Source of the DNA: Nocardioides glacieisoli
GTDB taxonomy: Bacteria > Actinomycetota > Actinomycetes > Propionibacteriales > Nocardioidaceae
Assembly: GCF_004137245.1 (NCBI RefSeq)
Contig: NZ_SDWS01000009.1
Location: forward strand, 1-64,000
Direction of reading: 5' to 3'
DNA: 64,000 bases
Under the pieces are notes generated by a model, which worked only from the letters and a program-made list of their open reading frames with translations, did no database searches and was not told the DNA's origin. A program made the position numbers and the translations under genes. Below, in pieces: positions 8,929-17,027 of the stretch (positions are counted from its first letter, which is position 1; every line of letters begins with the position of its first letter).

Positions 8929-9300
8929 GTGACGCAGCAGAGCAGCACTCCCGGACAATGGCCGCCTGGCCACTGCCTCGGCCTGCAGCAAGCGCTGGAA
9001 CTCATCGGCGGCAGATGGACGGGCAGCATCCTGCTCGCAGTGCTCTCCGGAGCCCGGCGGTTCAGCGACATCCGCGTCGCCGTGCCTGGCGTATCGGATC
9101 GGCTGCTGTGCGACCGCCTGCGCCGGCTCGAGGCCGAGGGACTCCTTGAGCGTCACACCGCCACGGATCCGGGCCTGGTCGGGTATTCCCCGACCGCGGC
9201 AGCGCAGGCGCTCGTGCCCGCGCTACGCGCGTTGTCAGACTGGACCACGCATTGGAGGGGCGGGACCGGGCGCGAATCCGACACCGGGCCCGGCCGTTGA
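8929..9300 (+). CDS. HxlR family transcriptional regulator
   Basis: A GTG-started protein of 123 residues. The family core is complete: CLGLQQALELIGGRWTGSIL, LSGARRFSDI, GVSDRLLCDRLRRLEAEGLL, then the wing. The only upstream ATG in reach (8921) runs into a stop after three codons, which decides for GTG. HxlR regulators often sense thiol or aldehyde stress through a Cys; here a Cys occurs at residue 16 and in the recognition helix. It probably controls the divergent DoxX-peroxiredoxin pair. Confidence 0.85.
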   Translation: MTQQSSTPGQWPPGHCLGLQQALELIGGRWTGSILLAVLSGARRFSDIRVAVPGVSDRLLCDRLRRLEAEGLLERHTATDPGLVGYSPTAAAQALVPALRALSDWTTHWRGGTGRESDTGPGR

Positions 9301-9452
9301 ATCCGAGCGCCGTCCTGAGCTGTTCGTGCTGCTCAGGTTGTACCAACCGCTGCCGAGACTCTGAGGCAACCGCCACCAGGATCGGCACCCACGGGACTGC
9401 AGACCTTCGGAACACGAGGCGTCGGGAAGTACGGCGCCCGACGATGGGCCCG

Positions 9453-9941
9453 TCATCGCGGCATGCCCTGGTTGAAGTGGGTCACGTCCACCGAAAGGAA
9501 GAGGGCCGTGGCGGAGGCGACACGCGACCCTCCGAGCTGCTTCATGTCGGCTTCCATGAAGAGCTTGCGCCCTTCTGTCCGGACGACCCTGGCCGCGAGA
9601 TCGTAGGTGGTGCCGAGGATGACCGGTGAGTCGTAGAGCACCTCGAGCTTCCGGGTCACCGCAGGACCGCCCGTGAGGTAGAGCAGGAACCCGAAGAGGT
9701 CGTCGAAAACGGTTGCTACGGCACCGCCGTGGGCAATCCCGGGGGCGCCCACGTGACGTTCGTCGAAGACGTGGGTCGCGTGCACCTCCTCGCCTCGACG
9801 ACGGGCGGTGAGGTGGTGGCCGTGTGGGTTGTCGGGGCCACAGGCGAGGCAGTGGGTGTGGTGCGGCGGAAGCTGAGCACCATCAGCGTGCGGCCGGAAC
9901 TTCTCGTTCCAGCTGGCGAGGAGCTCCTCCATGCTGCTCAC
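9453..9941 (-). CDS. PaaI-type hotdog-fold thioesterase
   Basis: A 162-residue protein with the hotdog core GIAHGGAVATVFDDLFGFLL, in which HGG and the following Asp are the acyl-CoA thioesterase active region. An N-terminal segment HHTHCLACGPDNPHG matches the CxxCG-type start of many PaaI-like proteins. It likely hydrolyses an acyl-CoA in the cytoplasm; the substrate is unknown. Its ATG overlaps the stop of the upstream TetR gene by 4 bp (ATGA), so both are one transcript. Confidence 0.87.
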   Translation of the reverse strand: MSSMEELLASWNEKFRPHADGAQLPPHHTHCLACGPDNPHGHHLTARRRGEEVHATHVFDERHVGAPGIAHGGAVATVFDDLFGFLLYLTGGPAVTRKLEVLYDSPVILGTTYDLAARVVRTEGRKLFMEADMKQLGGSRVASATALFLSVDVTHFNQGMPR

Positions 9942-10564
9942 AGCGGCTCACTCCGCCGCTGGTCGCGACTGCCAGGTGTCGCGAGACCGTCGAGGACCAG
10001 CTCGCTGACCGCGGCAGACAAGCGCGCTGCGTCGGCGGATGGGTCGGCGGACGGCCCCTCCACGGCCGCGCTGAGGCCAGCGAGGGTGATGGCACCGAAG
10101 ACGCTCAAGGCCACGGCGCCCGGATCGGCGACCTGGCGCAGCGACCCGTCGGAGACACCCTCAGCCAATAGTTGCTCGATCGGTTCGTAGAAGGCAGTCC
10201 GCAGTGCCGCCGCCAACTCGGGCAGCCGGGTCGCGCGTCCGAGGTCGCCGACCAGTGCCCGACACAAGGACGGGTGCTCGAGCATCACGCCCAGCTGCGC
10301 TTGCACAGCCGCCTCCAGTCGGGTCCGCGCGTTCTCCTCGCTCGCCACCGCAACACCGACCGCCCCGGCGATCATGTCCAACAGGTCGCCGAGGAGAAAC
10401 TCCAGCACCGCGTTCTTGCCGTCGAGGTGGTAATAAATCGTGGCCTTGGGGATGCCCGTGGCCTCAGCGATGTCTTCGATCTTGGTGCCGTCCAGACCGC
10501 GCTCCGCGATCAGCTCCGCCGCCCCGTAGAGCTGACTGGCCAACTTCGCTGGAAGCTTCCTCAT
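9938..10564 (-). CDS. TetR family transcriptional regulator
   Basis: A 208-residue protein. The HTH, residues about 8-55, reads GAAELIAERGLDGTKIEDIA, EATGIPKATIYYHLDGKNAV. It is translationally coupled to the thioesterase gene downstream. A perfect palindrome lies 70 bp upstream of its start, between it and the divergent P450 remnant, and is the obvious operator. The ligand may be an acyl-CoA or P450 substrate; this is inference from neighbours. Confidence 0.88.
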   Translation of the reverse strand: MRKLPAKLASQLYGAAELIAERGLDGTKIEDIAEATGIPKATIYYHLDGKNAVLEFLLGDLLDMIAGAVGVAVASEENARTRLEAAVQAQLGVMLEHPSLCRALVGDLGRATRLPELAAALRTAFYEPIEQLLAEGVSDGSLRQVADPGAVALSVFGAITLAGLSAAVEGPSADPSADAARLSAAVSELVLDGLATPGSRDQRRSEPL

Positions 10565-10633
10565 CCCACACGTCTCCGTTCACTTGCCGCCCAGCTCGGG
10601 AGGTCACGGCTCTCGACCTACGCGACATCGTAG

Positions 10634-10650
10634 TTGTACTTCCAGTACAA
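10634..10650. promoter_or_regulatory. perfect palindromic operator, probable TetR site
   Basis: The sequence ttgtacttccagtacaa is an exact 7-bp inverted repeat with a 3-bp centre. Its size and position between a divergent tetR gene and a P450 operon match TetR operators. It lies 17 bp before the first codon of the downstream 31-codon frame, so binding would block transcription in that direction. Confidence 0.7.
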
Positions 10651-10666
10651 ACCATGAGTTCAGGAG

Positions 10667-10762
10667 ATGACGTGGTCAACCGAGCGACCTCGGGTGGGCG
10701 GCACGCCCGTCGCCCCCACCCACCTGTCCGTACTCGACGTCGATCACACCGAGGGCCGCTGA
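10667..10762 (+). CDS. 31-residue frame coupled to the P450 start
   Basis: The frame begins MTWSTERPRVGGTPVA and ends in VLDVDHTEGR. Its stop shares bases with the next ATG (TGATG), the usual form of translational coupling, and a ggag run sits directly before its start. I do not recognise the product. It may be a small coupled leader or the leftover N-terminus of a lost enzyme. Confidence 0.35.
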   Translation: MTWSTERPRVGGTPVAPTHLSVLDVDHTEGR

Positions 10763-10980
10763 TGAAGGAGCGACCGCGAAGGAGATGTTCGGGGAGCGAC
10801 CAGCCACTGACCGATAGCCCGTTCGACGCCGAGGTGATCGCCGATCCCTATCCCCTCTACCGAGAGCTGCGCGCCAACGCCCCGGCCCACTGGTCGCGCA
10901 AGGCCAACTCGTGGGTCCTCCGCCGGTACGACGACGTCTCCGCCGCGCTCGCCGACCCGGCGACGTACTCCTGGCAATAA
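10762..10980 (+). pseudogene. cytochrome P450, N-terminal fragment
   Basis: After about 17 leading residues the frame reads SPFDAEVIADPYPLYRELRA, then WVLRRYDDVSAALADPATYS, the standard start of bacterial P450s. It stops at 10978 (ending SWQ) where the family continues for another 330 residues. The oxygen-binding, ExxR and heme Cys regions are missing, so it cannot be active. The sequence after the stop has no P450 similarity I can see, pointing to a deletion or insertion breakpoint near 10976. Confidence 0.8.
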
Positions 10981-11517
10981 TGCATTTGACCCCGGATGAC
11001 CTCCTCGCATTCAACACACACGAGCCGAGCCAAGGTCATCCTCAAGGGACGATGCCCCCTTGCCTGCGGGCGACTGATGCTGGTTCAAGGCATAGCGATC
11101 CACCAGGACACATGTGCCTCGCCGGGACTCGGCGGAGGTGGTCAGAACGTGCAGCGACGAACCAGCCAGCATCCAGGGTTGTGCCGAGGTTGAGCAGGCG
11201 ATCGGATCATCGTTCTCGCAGAGCGCGTTCCTCCTGCGCTTGCCCGCGTCCACCTCGGGGAGGTTGCCGACGAGCACTCGGTCGAGCTTGTCGATCTGGC
11301 GCGCACTGTGATAGCCACCGCCGTCGGGTGCGCCATCACCAAGGTTGCCCCAAAGACAGGCGCCCGACGTCGTGGAGATCCTCGACCAGGTATGTGGCGA
11401 TCTGCTGTCGTAGGCACAACCGTACGGTGCGGATTGGCATTCCAATGTGAGACACATCCTTCTCGATGCCCCACGAGAACGTCCCGCCCACCTCCTCCTC
11501 GTTTGCTCCTGGTCAGC
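10981..11517. other. decayed stretch with no recognisable gene
   Basis: Several open frames cross this area on both strands, but none shows a family motif or an ordered hydrophobic pattern. It follows the P450 breakpoint and precedes two decayed DHFR-like remnants, so it is most simply read as degenerating DNA. Confidence 0.4.
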
Positions 11518-11790
11518 GCGGAGTCGCTGATTCAGTACAACCGGGACCTGCGGATGGTATTCGGGGCGACCACCTACCGGGCCCATGCCCAGATGCTCGC
11601 CGCAGGCGACCAGATCGAGTAACTCGGACACATGGGTCACCCCCATGCCGGGCCTTCTCGCCCATTGTGGCGGCACCCCTGGTCCCGTTGGCCGAACGCC
11701 TATCGGTCTCCGGCCCGGCATCGAGACGGTCAATGCGTGGGCGTCGCGATCACCGATTGAGGATACCCCTGTGGGACATCGGCGTCTCGC
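11518..11790 (+). pseudogene. dihydrofolate-reductase-like (RibD C-terminal domain) remnant, plus strand
   Basis: One frame gives RDLRMVFGATTYRAHAQMLA and stops; a second frame continues SDTWVTPMPG and later GIETVNAWASRSPIEDTPVG. These follow the order seen in actinobacterial DHFR-family proteins (a GATTYRAHAQML helix, then a DPWVTRM-like segment). At least one frameshift and many substitutions separate it from a working gene. The assignment rests on the first motif; the rest is weak. Confidence 0.45.
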
Positions 11791-11848
11791 CGTTTCCGTT
11801 TGCGTTTCAGCGCTCTTTGGGGTTCGGCTCGCGGGACAGCCCAAACGG

Positions 11849-12032
11849 TTAAGACGTTTTCACCTCCGCGCTGGTACGTGGCGGGAGCACTCCGGCCACT
11901 GTTGGTGTGGCACTTACCAACTGCAGTCCGTGCGCATGGTCATCCGGCCCGAACAGGCGATGACCGGAGCCAAGCACGAGCGGGTAGATCATCAGGAGCA
12001 ACTCGTCGATTAAGCCACAGCGACCATCCTCA
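11849..12032 (-). pseudogene. dihydrofolate-reductase-like (RibD C-terminal domain) remnant, minus strand
   Basis: On the minus strand, codons read GLIDELLLMIYPLVLGSGHR followed by LFGPDDHAHGLQLVSATPTV. This is the last third of DHFR/RibD-like proteins, where the DEL-LMIYP-V-GSG-RLF pattern is highly conserved. The expected last strand (ATYQRGGE) is present, but in the next frame. The N-terminal two thirds are missing. It is a different copy from the remnant on the plus strand just to the left. Confidence 0.7.
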
Positions 12033-12053
12033 ACCGGAAACTGAACCGTCGCA

Positions 12054-12791
12054 TCAGACTTCGATCGTTAGCCCGGGGGTGGCCACGGCGATCTCTCCGG
12101 AGAACTCTCGGCGAGCCGCCTGCCGCAGCCGGTCAGTGCTCTCGCCGGGCCAGACGTGGCACAACACCAGCTGGCCGACTCCTGCCTCGGCGGCGACCTT
12201 TCCGCGGTCGCGGGCGCTGCTCAGTCCCTCGGCCGACTCCGTGGGTACCTCGTCGACGAAGCTCGCTTCGGCCAGGAGTGCGTCGGCACCGCGAGCCAGG
12301 TCGACGGTGTCGGGACTCGCACCCGCGTCGCCGGTATAGGCGAGCAGGCGACCGCCGGCGCTAATGCGGACACCGAGGTTCGAGACGAAGTGCGGGAGCT
12401 CGACCGAGGTTACCGTGAAAGGACCGATCACCACCTCTTGCGCCGATAAGAGAACGGTCAGGGTCCAGTCATCGGCGAGCATCGCGCCGTCGAGACTCAG
12501 CAGCGCGTCGAGCGCGCCCGAGGGTGCGTGGATAGGCAGCTGGCCGGGTGGGTCGTCAGCGAGGTGCCGCGCGCGCAGCAACGGGTTGAGGTCGGCGCAG
12601 TGGTCGGCGTGACCGTGAGTGACCAGCACGGCGTCGACGTCCTCGGGCGAGACGTACTCCACCAGCCGGGACATGGTCGCGTGCCCTGGGTCCATCAGCA
12701 GGTGGAAGTCATCGTGCTCGACCAAGTAGCCGCTGCACGCTCGCTCCGGGGTGGGGTACCCACCCCCGCCTCCCAGCACGGTCACTCGCAT
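12054..12791 (-). CDS. MBL-fold metallo-hydrolase
   Basis: A 245-residue protein starting MRVTVLGGGGGYPTPERACS. The zinc motif is THGHADHCAD near residue 60. Further ligands fit the His of VELPHFVSN, the Asp of LAYTGDAG and the His of LVLCHVWPG, an order typical of the RNase Z-like branch. Members cleave phosphodiester or ester bonds; the substrate here is unknown. The gene stands alone between decayed sequence and the truncated DUF202 gene. Confidence 0.88.
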   Translation of the reverse strand: MRVTVLGGGGGYPTPERACSGYLVEHDDFHLLMDPGHATMSRLVEYVSPEDVDAVLVTHGHADHCADLNPLLRARHLADDPPGQLPIHAPSGALDALLSLDGAMLADDWTLTVLLSAQEVVIGPFTVTSVELPHFVSNLGVRISAGGRLLAYTGDAGASPDTVDLARGADALLAEASFVDEVPTESAEGLSSARDRGKVAAEAGVGQLVLCHVWPGESTDRLRQAARREFSGEIAVATPGLTIEV

Positions 12792-12931
12792 GCTTGGAGG
12801 ATACGTCGTTCACGGGGCATCACTTGTTGTGGTGCTTGCCATTCTCGAGCGTCAGCGACCCGAATGTCATGACGTTGTCGGCGCACCCCCGACGTTTGGG
12901 CTCTGGGTCGGGGCTCACCGAGTGCAGGTGG

Positions 12932-13241
12932 TCAGCGGCCTTGACCGTTCGATGCTTCTCCGATGATCAGCAGAATCAGTGATGCGAGCACGGCGAGGGT
13001 CAGGACCGTCGAGGCCATGGCGGGGCCGCGTCCGCGGCTGCCGGTGGTGTACTCGCCGTGCTCGATCTCGCGGTTGACACGGCGGTAGCGTCGGGTGCCG
13101 TAGAACAGTCCGGCAACGCCGACCACGATGAGCACTGCCCCGGCGGCGATGGTGTAGATGGTGGTGGCGTCGCCGAAGGTGGCCACGGCCAGGCCGAGCA
13201 CCATGACCCCACCCGCGGTGCGGAGCCAGGCTAGGTAGGTG
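12932..13241 (-). pseudogene. DUF202-like membrane protein truncated by an IS remnant
   Basis: The frame reads TYLAWLRTAGGVMVLGLAVA, a second helix IYTIAAGAVLIVVGVAGLFY, a basic loop GTRRYRRVNREIEHGEY and a third helix MASTVLTLAVLASLILLIIG. That is the three-helix layout of DUF202/YidH-type inner-membrane proteins. The N-terminal residues before the conserved R-TYLAW are replaced by IS sequence reading from the other strand at about 13240. An ATG at 13261 keeps the frame open, so a hybrid protein might still be made. Confidence 0.65.
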
Positions 13242-14173
13242 CAAGTAGTAGCCGCGTTCATCGACGCCAACCGCGACGATGTCGTCGCGGGCCGGCGCCT
13301 GGGGGTCGGGGTCATCTGCCGCATGCTGCAGGTGGCCCCGAGCAGCTACTACGAGTACAAGAACCGCCACCCTCCGCCCGTGTCCAGCGCGACGCCGTCA
13401 TGGCCCCGGTCGTGCGTCAGCTCTGGGAGGACAACTACCGCGTCTACGGGGCCCGCAAGATCTGGAAGGCCGCCCACCGTGGTGGCCACGACATCGGTCG
13501 CGACCAGGTCGCCCGACTCATGCGCGCCGACGGTATCGAAGGGGCCCGGCGCACCAAGCGGGTCCGCACCACCAAGCCAGACCCCGGTGCGCCACGCCAC
13601 CCCGATCTGGTGGGTCGTGACTTCACCGCTGCGGCACCTAACCAGCTGTGGGTCACCGACCTGACGTTCGTGCCGACCTGGGCCGGGATCGCCTACGTCT
13701 GCTTCATCATCGACGTATACTCCCGCACCATCGTCGGGTGGAGGGCCGCCTCGCACATCAGGACCACGATGGTCCTCGACGCGATCGAGATGGCCCGCTG
13801 GTCACGCGGCACCCAGCTGGCCGGGCTGCGGTGTCACAGCGACGCTGGGTCGCAATTTACGTCGATTCGGTATGGCGAACGCCTGGCCGAGATTGGCGCG
13901 GTTCCTTCGATCGGGGCCGTCGGAGATTCCTACGATAACGCTCTCGCTGAGACCGTGAACGGCTACTACAAGGCCGAACTGATCCGCGGCCCAGCTCGTG
14001 AAGGTCGGCCCTGGAAGACGGTTGAGGACGTCGAGCTCGCGACCCTGTCGTGGGTCTACTGGCACAACCACGAGCGCCTTCACGGCTACCTCGACGACGT
14101 ACCGCCAGCAGAGTTCGAGGAGACGTTCTACGCTCGAGCTAGGACCGACCAACCCCTGGTCGAAATCCAATAG
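13239..14173 (+). pseudogene. IS3-family transposase OrfB, frameshifted
   Basis: The first frame starts VVAAFIDANRDDVVAGRRLG, with VICRMLQVAPSSYYEYKNRH, the usual OrfB N-terminus. Near 13378 the coding shifts to the frame of ARVQRDAVMAPVVRQLWEDN, which continues to the stop. The DDE integrase core is complete: Asp in LWVTDLTFV, Asp in CHSDAGSQFTS, Glu in DNALAETVNGYYKAELI. The break is inside orfB, so it is not the programmed orfA-orfB frameshift of this family. Confidence 0.85.
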
Positions 14174-14204
14174 CCCGAGCCTCCATCAGACCCAGGGCGA
14201 GTCA
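13239..14204 (+). mobile_element. IS3-family remnant, left end and orfA missing
   Basis: It contains the orfB transposase (frameshifted) and the right terminal repeat at 14177-14204, which reads gagcctccatcagaccca and ends gagtca, a typical IS3 right end. The left end and orfA are deleted at about 13240, where the DUF202 gene begins. The element cannot move by itself. Confidence 0.8.
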
Positions 14205-14340
14205 AGGGTCCCCGACGCCGCAGCCTCGACGTGAGCCGACGAGTCCACATCCCAACCACCTTCGAAACTGGTGCAGTCTCTGGGCGAGCTGATCGCCCGA
14301 GGTCCCAGGAGACCCGTCCGCAGGCGCTTGCGGAATGGGG

Positions 14341-14475
14341 TCACGCGCCGGAGGTTTGATGCCGCTCCTGTTTGAGTCCAGGAGGACGAGCACCATGCCA
14401 AGAAAGATCGATGACGAGCTGAGATCCGGTGCTGTGCGACCGGTCAATGATCATCAGGGCGAGTGCTCCTCGACC
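14341..14475 (+). mobile_element. left end and start of orfA of a second IS3-family copy
   Basis: Positions 14341-14368 (tcacgcgccggaggtttgat...) match the complement of the right repeat at 14177-14204 at about two thirds of positions. An ATG at 14395 opens MPRKIDDELRSGAVRPVNDH, the standard OrfA N-terminus, and the match ends after about 27 codons. Coming after an IS3 right end, the order right end - 136 bp - left end implies two copies in tandem or a rearrangement. Confidence 0.65.
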
Positions 14476-14615
14476 GCGGACATCTGGCCAGCTCACGTTG
14501 TCGGTCGACGGCCATGGGATCGCACGCCCCGAAATTCCTCGGGGTACTTCCGCGGGTGCTCCCCGTGATGCTGACGCGAAGCACGGCTAAACGACCAGCT
14601 CGCCCTGCAGGCAAG

Positions 14616-14642
14616 GGTCGTCGCCGCTGGGGCGACGACCCT
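14616..14642. terminator. strong hairpin terminator after the sigma-factor operon
   Basis: An 11-bp perfect stem (gggtcgtcgcc / ggcgacgaccc) with a 5-base loop lies 52 bp downstream of the last gene of the minus-strand operon that ends at 14695. There is no long T-run, as is usual in GC-rich actinobacteria. It could act in both directions. Confidence 0.75.
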
Positions 14643-14694
14643 TGGCGGCGTCCCTGCACTCGTGAGTCCGGATGATCTTCAGGGACCACGCAGG

Positions 14695-15168
14695 TCAGCT
14701 GACGGTCAGGGTCAGCTTCTGCATCACGGGCATCTCGCCGTCGAGCACCGGCAGGTCGACGCCTTCGACATCGGGGAACTCGTAGGCCCCGATCTCGCCG
14801 TCGTCGACGTGCAGCATCGGCCAGTAGTCGCCGGTGGCGACGGTGTCGTCGAGCTCGACGACCACGTCACTGCTCTCACCCTGCTCGACCTGGACGGTGC
14901 CGACGACCGGTCCGGGTTTGCCGTCGACGTCACTGTGCACTGCGATCCAACCCTGCTCGACACCCTCGAGGCTGACGGAGCTCACGGTCAGGGTGCTGCC
15001 GTCACCGTCTTGGTCGGCTGCCTCGACCGTGCCGGTAGTCGTGGTGGAAGAATCCTCGGCGGGGACAGCGGTGGACGACTCGTCGTCGCTACCACAGCCG
15101 GCCAGGACGAAAGCCAGGAACAGGCTCGAGATGACAGCGGCGCTGCGCCGCGCGGTCAGGTTACGCAT
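14695..15168 (-). CDS. exported lipoprotein with DUF7282-like domain
   Basis: A 157-residue protein from the ATG at 15168, set by the RBS aaggagatcacc. A lipoprotein signal peptide (MRNLTARRSAAVISSLFLAF, then VLAGC) places it on the outer face of the membrane. After a Ser/Thr/Asp-rich linker, the domain reads EGVEQGWIAVHSDVDGKPGP, a central acidic strand region and YWPMLHVDDGEIGAYEFPD. This resembles DUF7282, often found beside cupredoxins. It is the last gene of the operon. Function is unknown; a role with the neighbouring copper protein is inferred. Confidence 0.8.
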   Translation of the reverse strand: MRNLTARRSAAVISSLFLAFVLAGCGSDDESSTAVPAEDSSTTTTGTVEAADQDGDGSTLTVSSVSLEGVEQGWIAVHSDVDGKPGPVVGTVQVEQGESSDVVVELDDTVATGDYWPMLHVDDGEIGAYEFPDVEGVDLPVLDGEMPVMQKLTLTVS

Positions 15169-15194
15169 GGTGATCTCCTTGGTGTGGCTTTTCA

Positions 15195-15623
15195 TTACTG
15201 AACGGTCAGAGTGCCGGTCATCGACGGGTGGATCTCACAGACGAAGTCGTAGGTCCCGGGCTTGTCAGGAGCGGTAAACGTGCCCGGCGAGCTGTTGTCG
15301 AAGCTGCCTGTGTCGAAGGAGCCGTCGATCGCGGTCAGGGTGTGCGCTTCGGCGTCGCTGTCGACGACCTCGACCTCTTGGCCAGGCGCGACGGTGAGCG
15401 GCGCGAATGCGTAGTCCGCCACGGTGTAGGCCACCCCCTCCGGCAGCACATCACCCGACGCGCCGTCCGGCGTAGCGGACGAGACGGGGGCGGGCGAGGA
15501 CGAGGGCTCCTCCGACGAAGACCCACAGGCCGTTAGAAGGAAGAGGACAGGGACGATCAGAGCCTTCAGGACGTGTCGCGAGACCTGGGGTCGGTCCAAC
15601 GGAGCCGGACGGATCACTCTCAT
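15195..15623 (-). CDS. cupredoxin-domain lipoprotein
   Basis: A 142-residue protein. The signal peptide ends in the lipobox LLTAC (Cys 33), followed by a Ser/Pro-rich linker. Residues about 63-142 form a plastocyanin-like fold with a complete type 1 copper set: His 94 (AEAHTL), Cys 129, His 132 and Met 135 (FVCEIHPSM). It should be a membrane-anchored extracytoplasmic blue-copper electron carrier. Its ATG overlaps the upstream gene stop by 4 bp and the next gene follows after 26 bp, so it is in the middle of the operon. Confidence 0.9.
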   Translation of the reverse strand: MRVIRPAPLDRPQVSRHVLKALIVPVLFLLTACGSSSEEPSSSPAPVSSATPDGASGDVLPEGVAYTVADYAFAPLTVAPGQEVEVVDSDAEAHTLTAIDGSFDTGSFDNSSPGTFTAPDKPGTYDFVCEIHPSMTGTLTVQ

Positions 15624-16315
15624 GCGGGGGCGCCGTTGATACGGAAGTCCACGGTCTCGACCTTGGAGGCGACGCCGATGGCTTCGAGGTCGCGGCGGTC
15701 GATGCGTCCGTCGGCGTTCTGGTCGGTGACGACGGCGGGTGCGTCGTTGTAGATGCCGTCGTGGTTGAGGTCGTCGATGACGGCGACGGTCAGCGTGGTG
15801 GTGACGTCCTTGCCGGCGATCGGGGCGCCGACGATCCAGGTGTCCCAGATCTCGACGTCGTTCTTGGAGCGGTCGGTGACTCCGGTGAGGTTGAACAGGT
15901 TGGCCAGGTTGGTTCCGGGCCCGGAGAAGCCGGGGAGGGTGCTGTTGGTGGTGCTGGTGAGCACGACCAAACCGGGCATCCGGTCGTCGGCACCGGTCGA
16001 GAAGCTACCGGGGAAGGGAGCGGTGTTGTTGTGCGCGGCCGGCCCGGTCAACTGGTTGGCGGTGAAGCCGGTGCCTGCGAGCGAGGTGTCATTGAACTCG
16101 ATCTCGAGGTCGACGAACCACCCGGCTCCGGCGATGCCGGCGTTGTCGCCGCGTGCGGGGGCGAGGATCTCGACGTCCACGGACTTGGCCGCGTCATGGC
16201 GGTCGCGGTGCCCAGGCCCAGGGGCGGCGGAGGCCCCACCGGCGGTGGCGGCGTAGGTGCCGCCGAGCGCCGCGGTCACGGTGAGGGCGGTGAGGGCAGT
16301 GGTCATCTTCTTCAT
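15620..16315 (-). CDS. secreted protein with EF-hand-like C-terminus
   Basis: A 231-residue protein with a cleavable signal peptide (MKKMTTALTALTVTAALGGT, AxA site before APGPG). The middle, with EILAPARGDNAGIAGAGWFV and many Thr/Asn residues, has no family I recognise and is probably beta-rich. Near the C-terminus are two Asp-rich loops, DLNHDGIYND and DQNADGRIDRRDLE, which look like EF-hand/dockerin calcium loops. It lies 58 bp after the anti-sigma gene and overlaps the cupredoxin gene, so it is part of the sigma operon and probably its main extracellular product. Confidence 0.75.
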   Translation of the reverse strand: MKKMTTALTALTVTAALGGTYAATAGGASAAPGPGHRDRHDAAKSVDVEILAPARGDNAGIAGAGWFVDLEIEFNDTSLAGTGFTANQLTGPAAHNNTAPFPGSFSTGADDRMPGLVVLTSTTNSTLPGFSGPGTNLANLFNLTGVTDRSKNDVEIWDTWIVGAPIAGKDVTTTLTVAVIDDLNHDGIYNDAPAVVTDQNADGRIDRRDLEAIGVASKVETVDFRINGAPA

Positions 16316-16373
16316 TGGTGGGTCCCTTTTCGTCGGATGTCACGCAGGGGTACGCCGTCGCCGGCGGATCGGT

Positions 16374-17027
16374 TCACCGGGTAGTGGCGGAGATCACGAG
16401 ATCACCGTCGGAGTCGGTGACCCGCACCTGGGCGACATCGCGCGTGACGAACGCCGAGGCCCCGGTCACGCGCGCTTCGCCGTTGCCGGTCGATCCCCAA
16501 GTGGCGACCTGCTGGCGCTCTCCTTCGGGTGAGACCAGCCAGGCGACGAACTGCTCGTCTTGTGGGAGCCCCCGCAGGTCGAGCTCGACCGACGTGCCCC
16601 ACGGCTTGGCGCTCAAGGAGGCCGCACCGGTGGCGCTCACTCCCGCCGGTGCGCTCAGGGCGAGAGTCGTAGCGAGGGGTGCGTCGGGTTCGAGGACCAC
16701 CGCCGTGCCGACACCCGCTCCCGCCACCAGCACGACCGCGGCGGCAGCGGTGAGGAGCAGCCGGCGACGATGCCGACGGGTCCGCAGGGCTCCGATCGCG
16801 TCACCCAAGGCAGCATCGGAGGTTTCGCGGTGTGCTGATGACGGCGCCCCGGCCCGCAGCAGCGCCGGCAGCCCGGCGTACGTCGCGAGCTCGTCGCGGC
16901 ACGAGGCGCAGGTCGGGAGATGGGCCTCGAGCCGAGCCCGGTCGTCGGCGTCGAGACCGCCCAGGACGTAGGGGCCCAGCAGCTCGCGCAGCCGGGTGTG
17001 AGCGCGGTCCTCCTCGTGCTGGTTCAT
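16374..17027 (-). CDS. anti-sigma factor, RskA-type with zinc finger
   Basis: A 217-residue protein. The N-terminal domain (residues 1-75) has the ZAS zinc-finger pattern in LEAHLPTCASCRDELATYAG. A single membrane helix follows at about 88-108 (LLLTAAAAVVLVAGAGVGTA), then an extracytoplasmic RskA C-terminal domain ending SDGDLVISATTR. It would hold the sigma factor encoded upstream at the membrane and release it after regulated proteolysis. The gene overlaps the sigma gene by 4 bp. Confidence 0.9.
   Translation of the reverse strand: MNQHEEDRAHTRLRELLGPYVLGGLDADDRARLEAHLPTCASCRDELATYAGLPALLRAGAPSSAHRETSDAALGDAIGALRTRRHRRRLLLTAAAAVVLVAGAGVGTAVVLEPDAPLATTLALSAPAGVSATGAASLSAKPWGTSVELDLRGLPQDEQFVAWLVSPEGERQQVATWGSTGNGEARVTGASAFVTRDVAQVRVTDSDGDLVISATTR

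Noticed and set aside
11011-11844. A 277-codon minus-strand frame
   Set aside because: No motif or hydrophobic order; it crosses the plus-strand DHFR-like remnant and looks like chance opening in decayed DNA.
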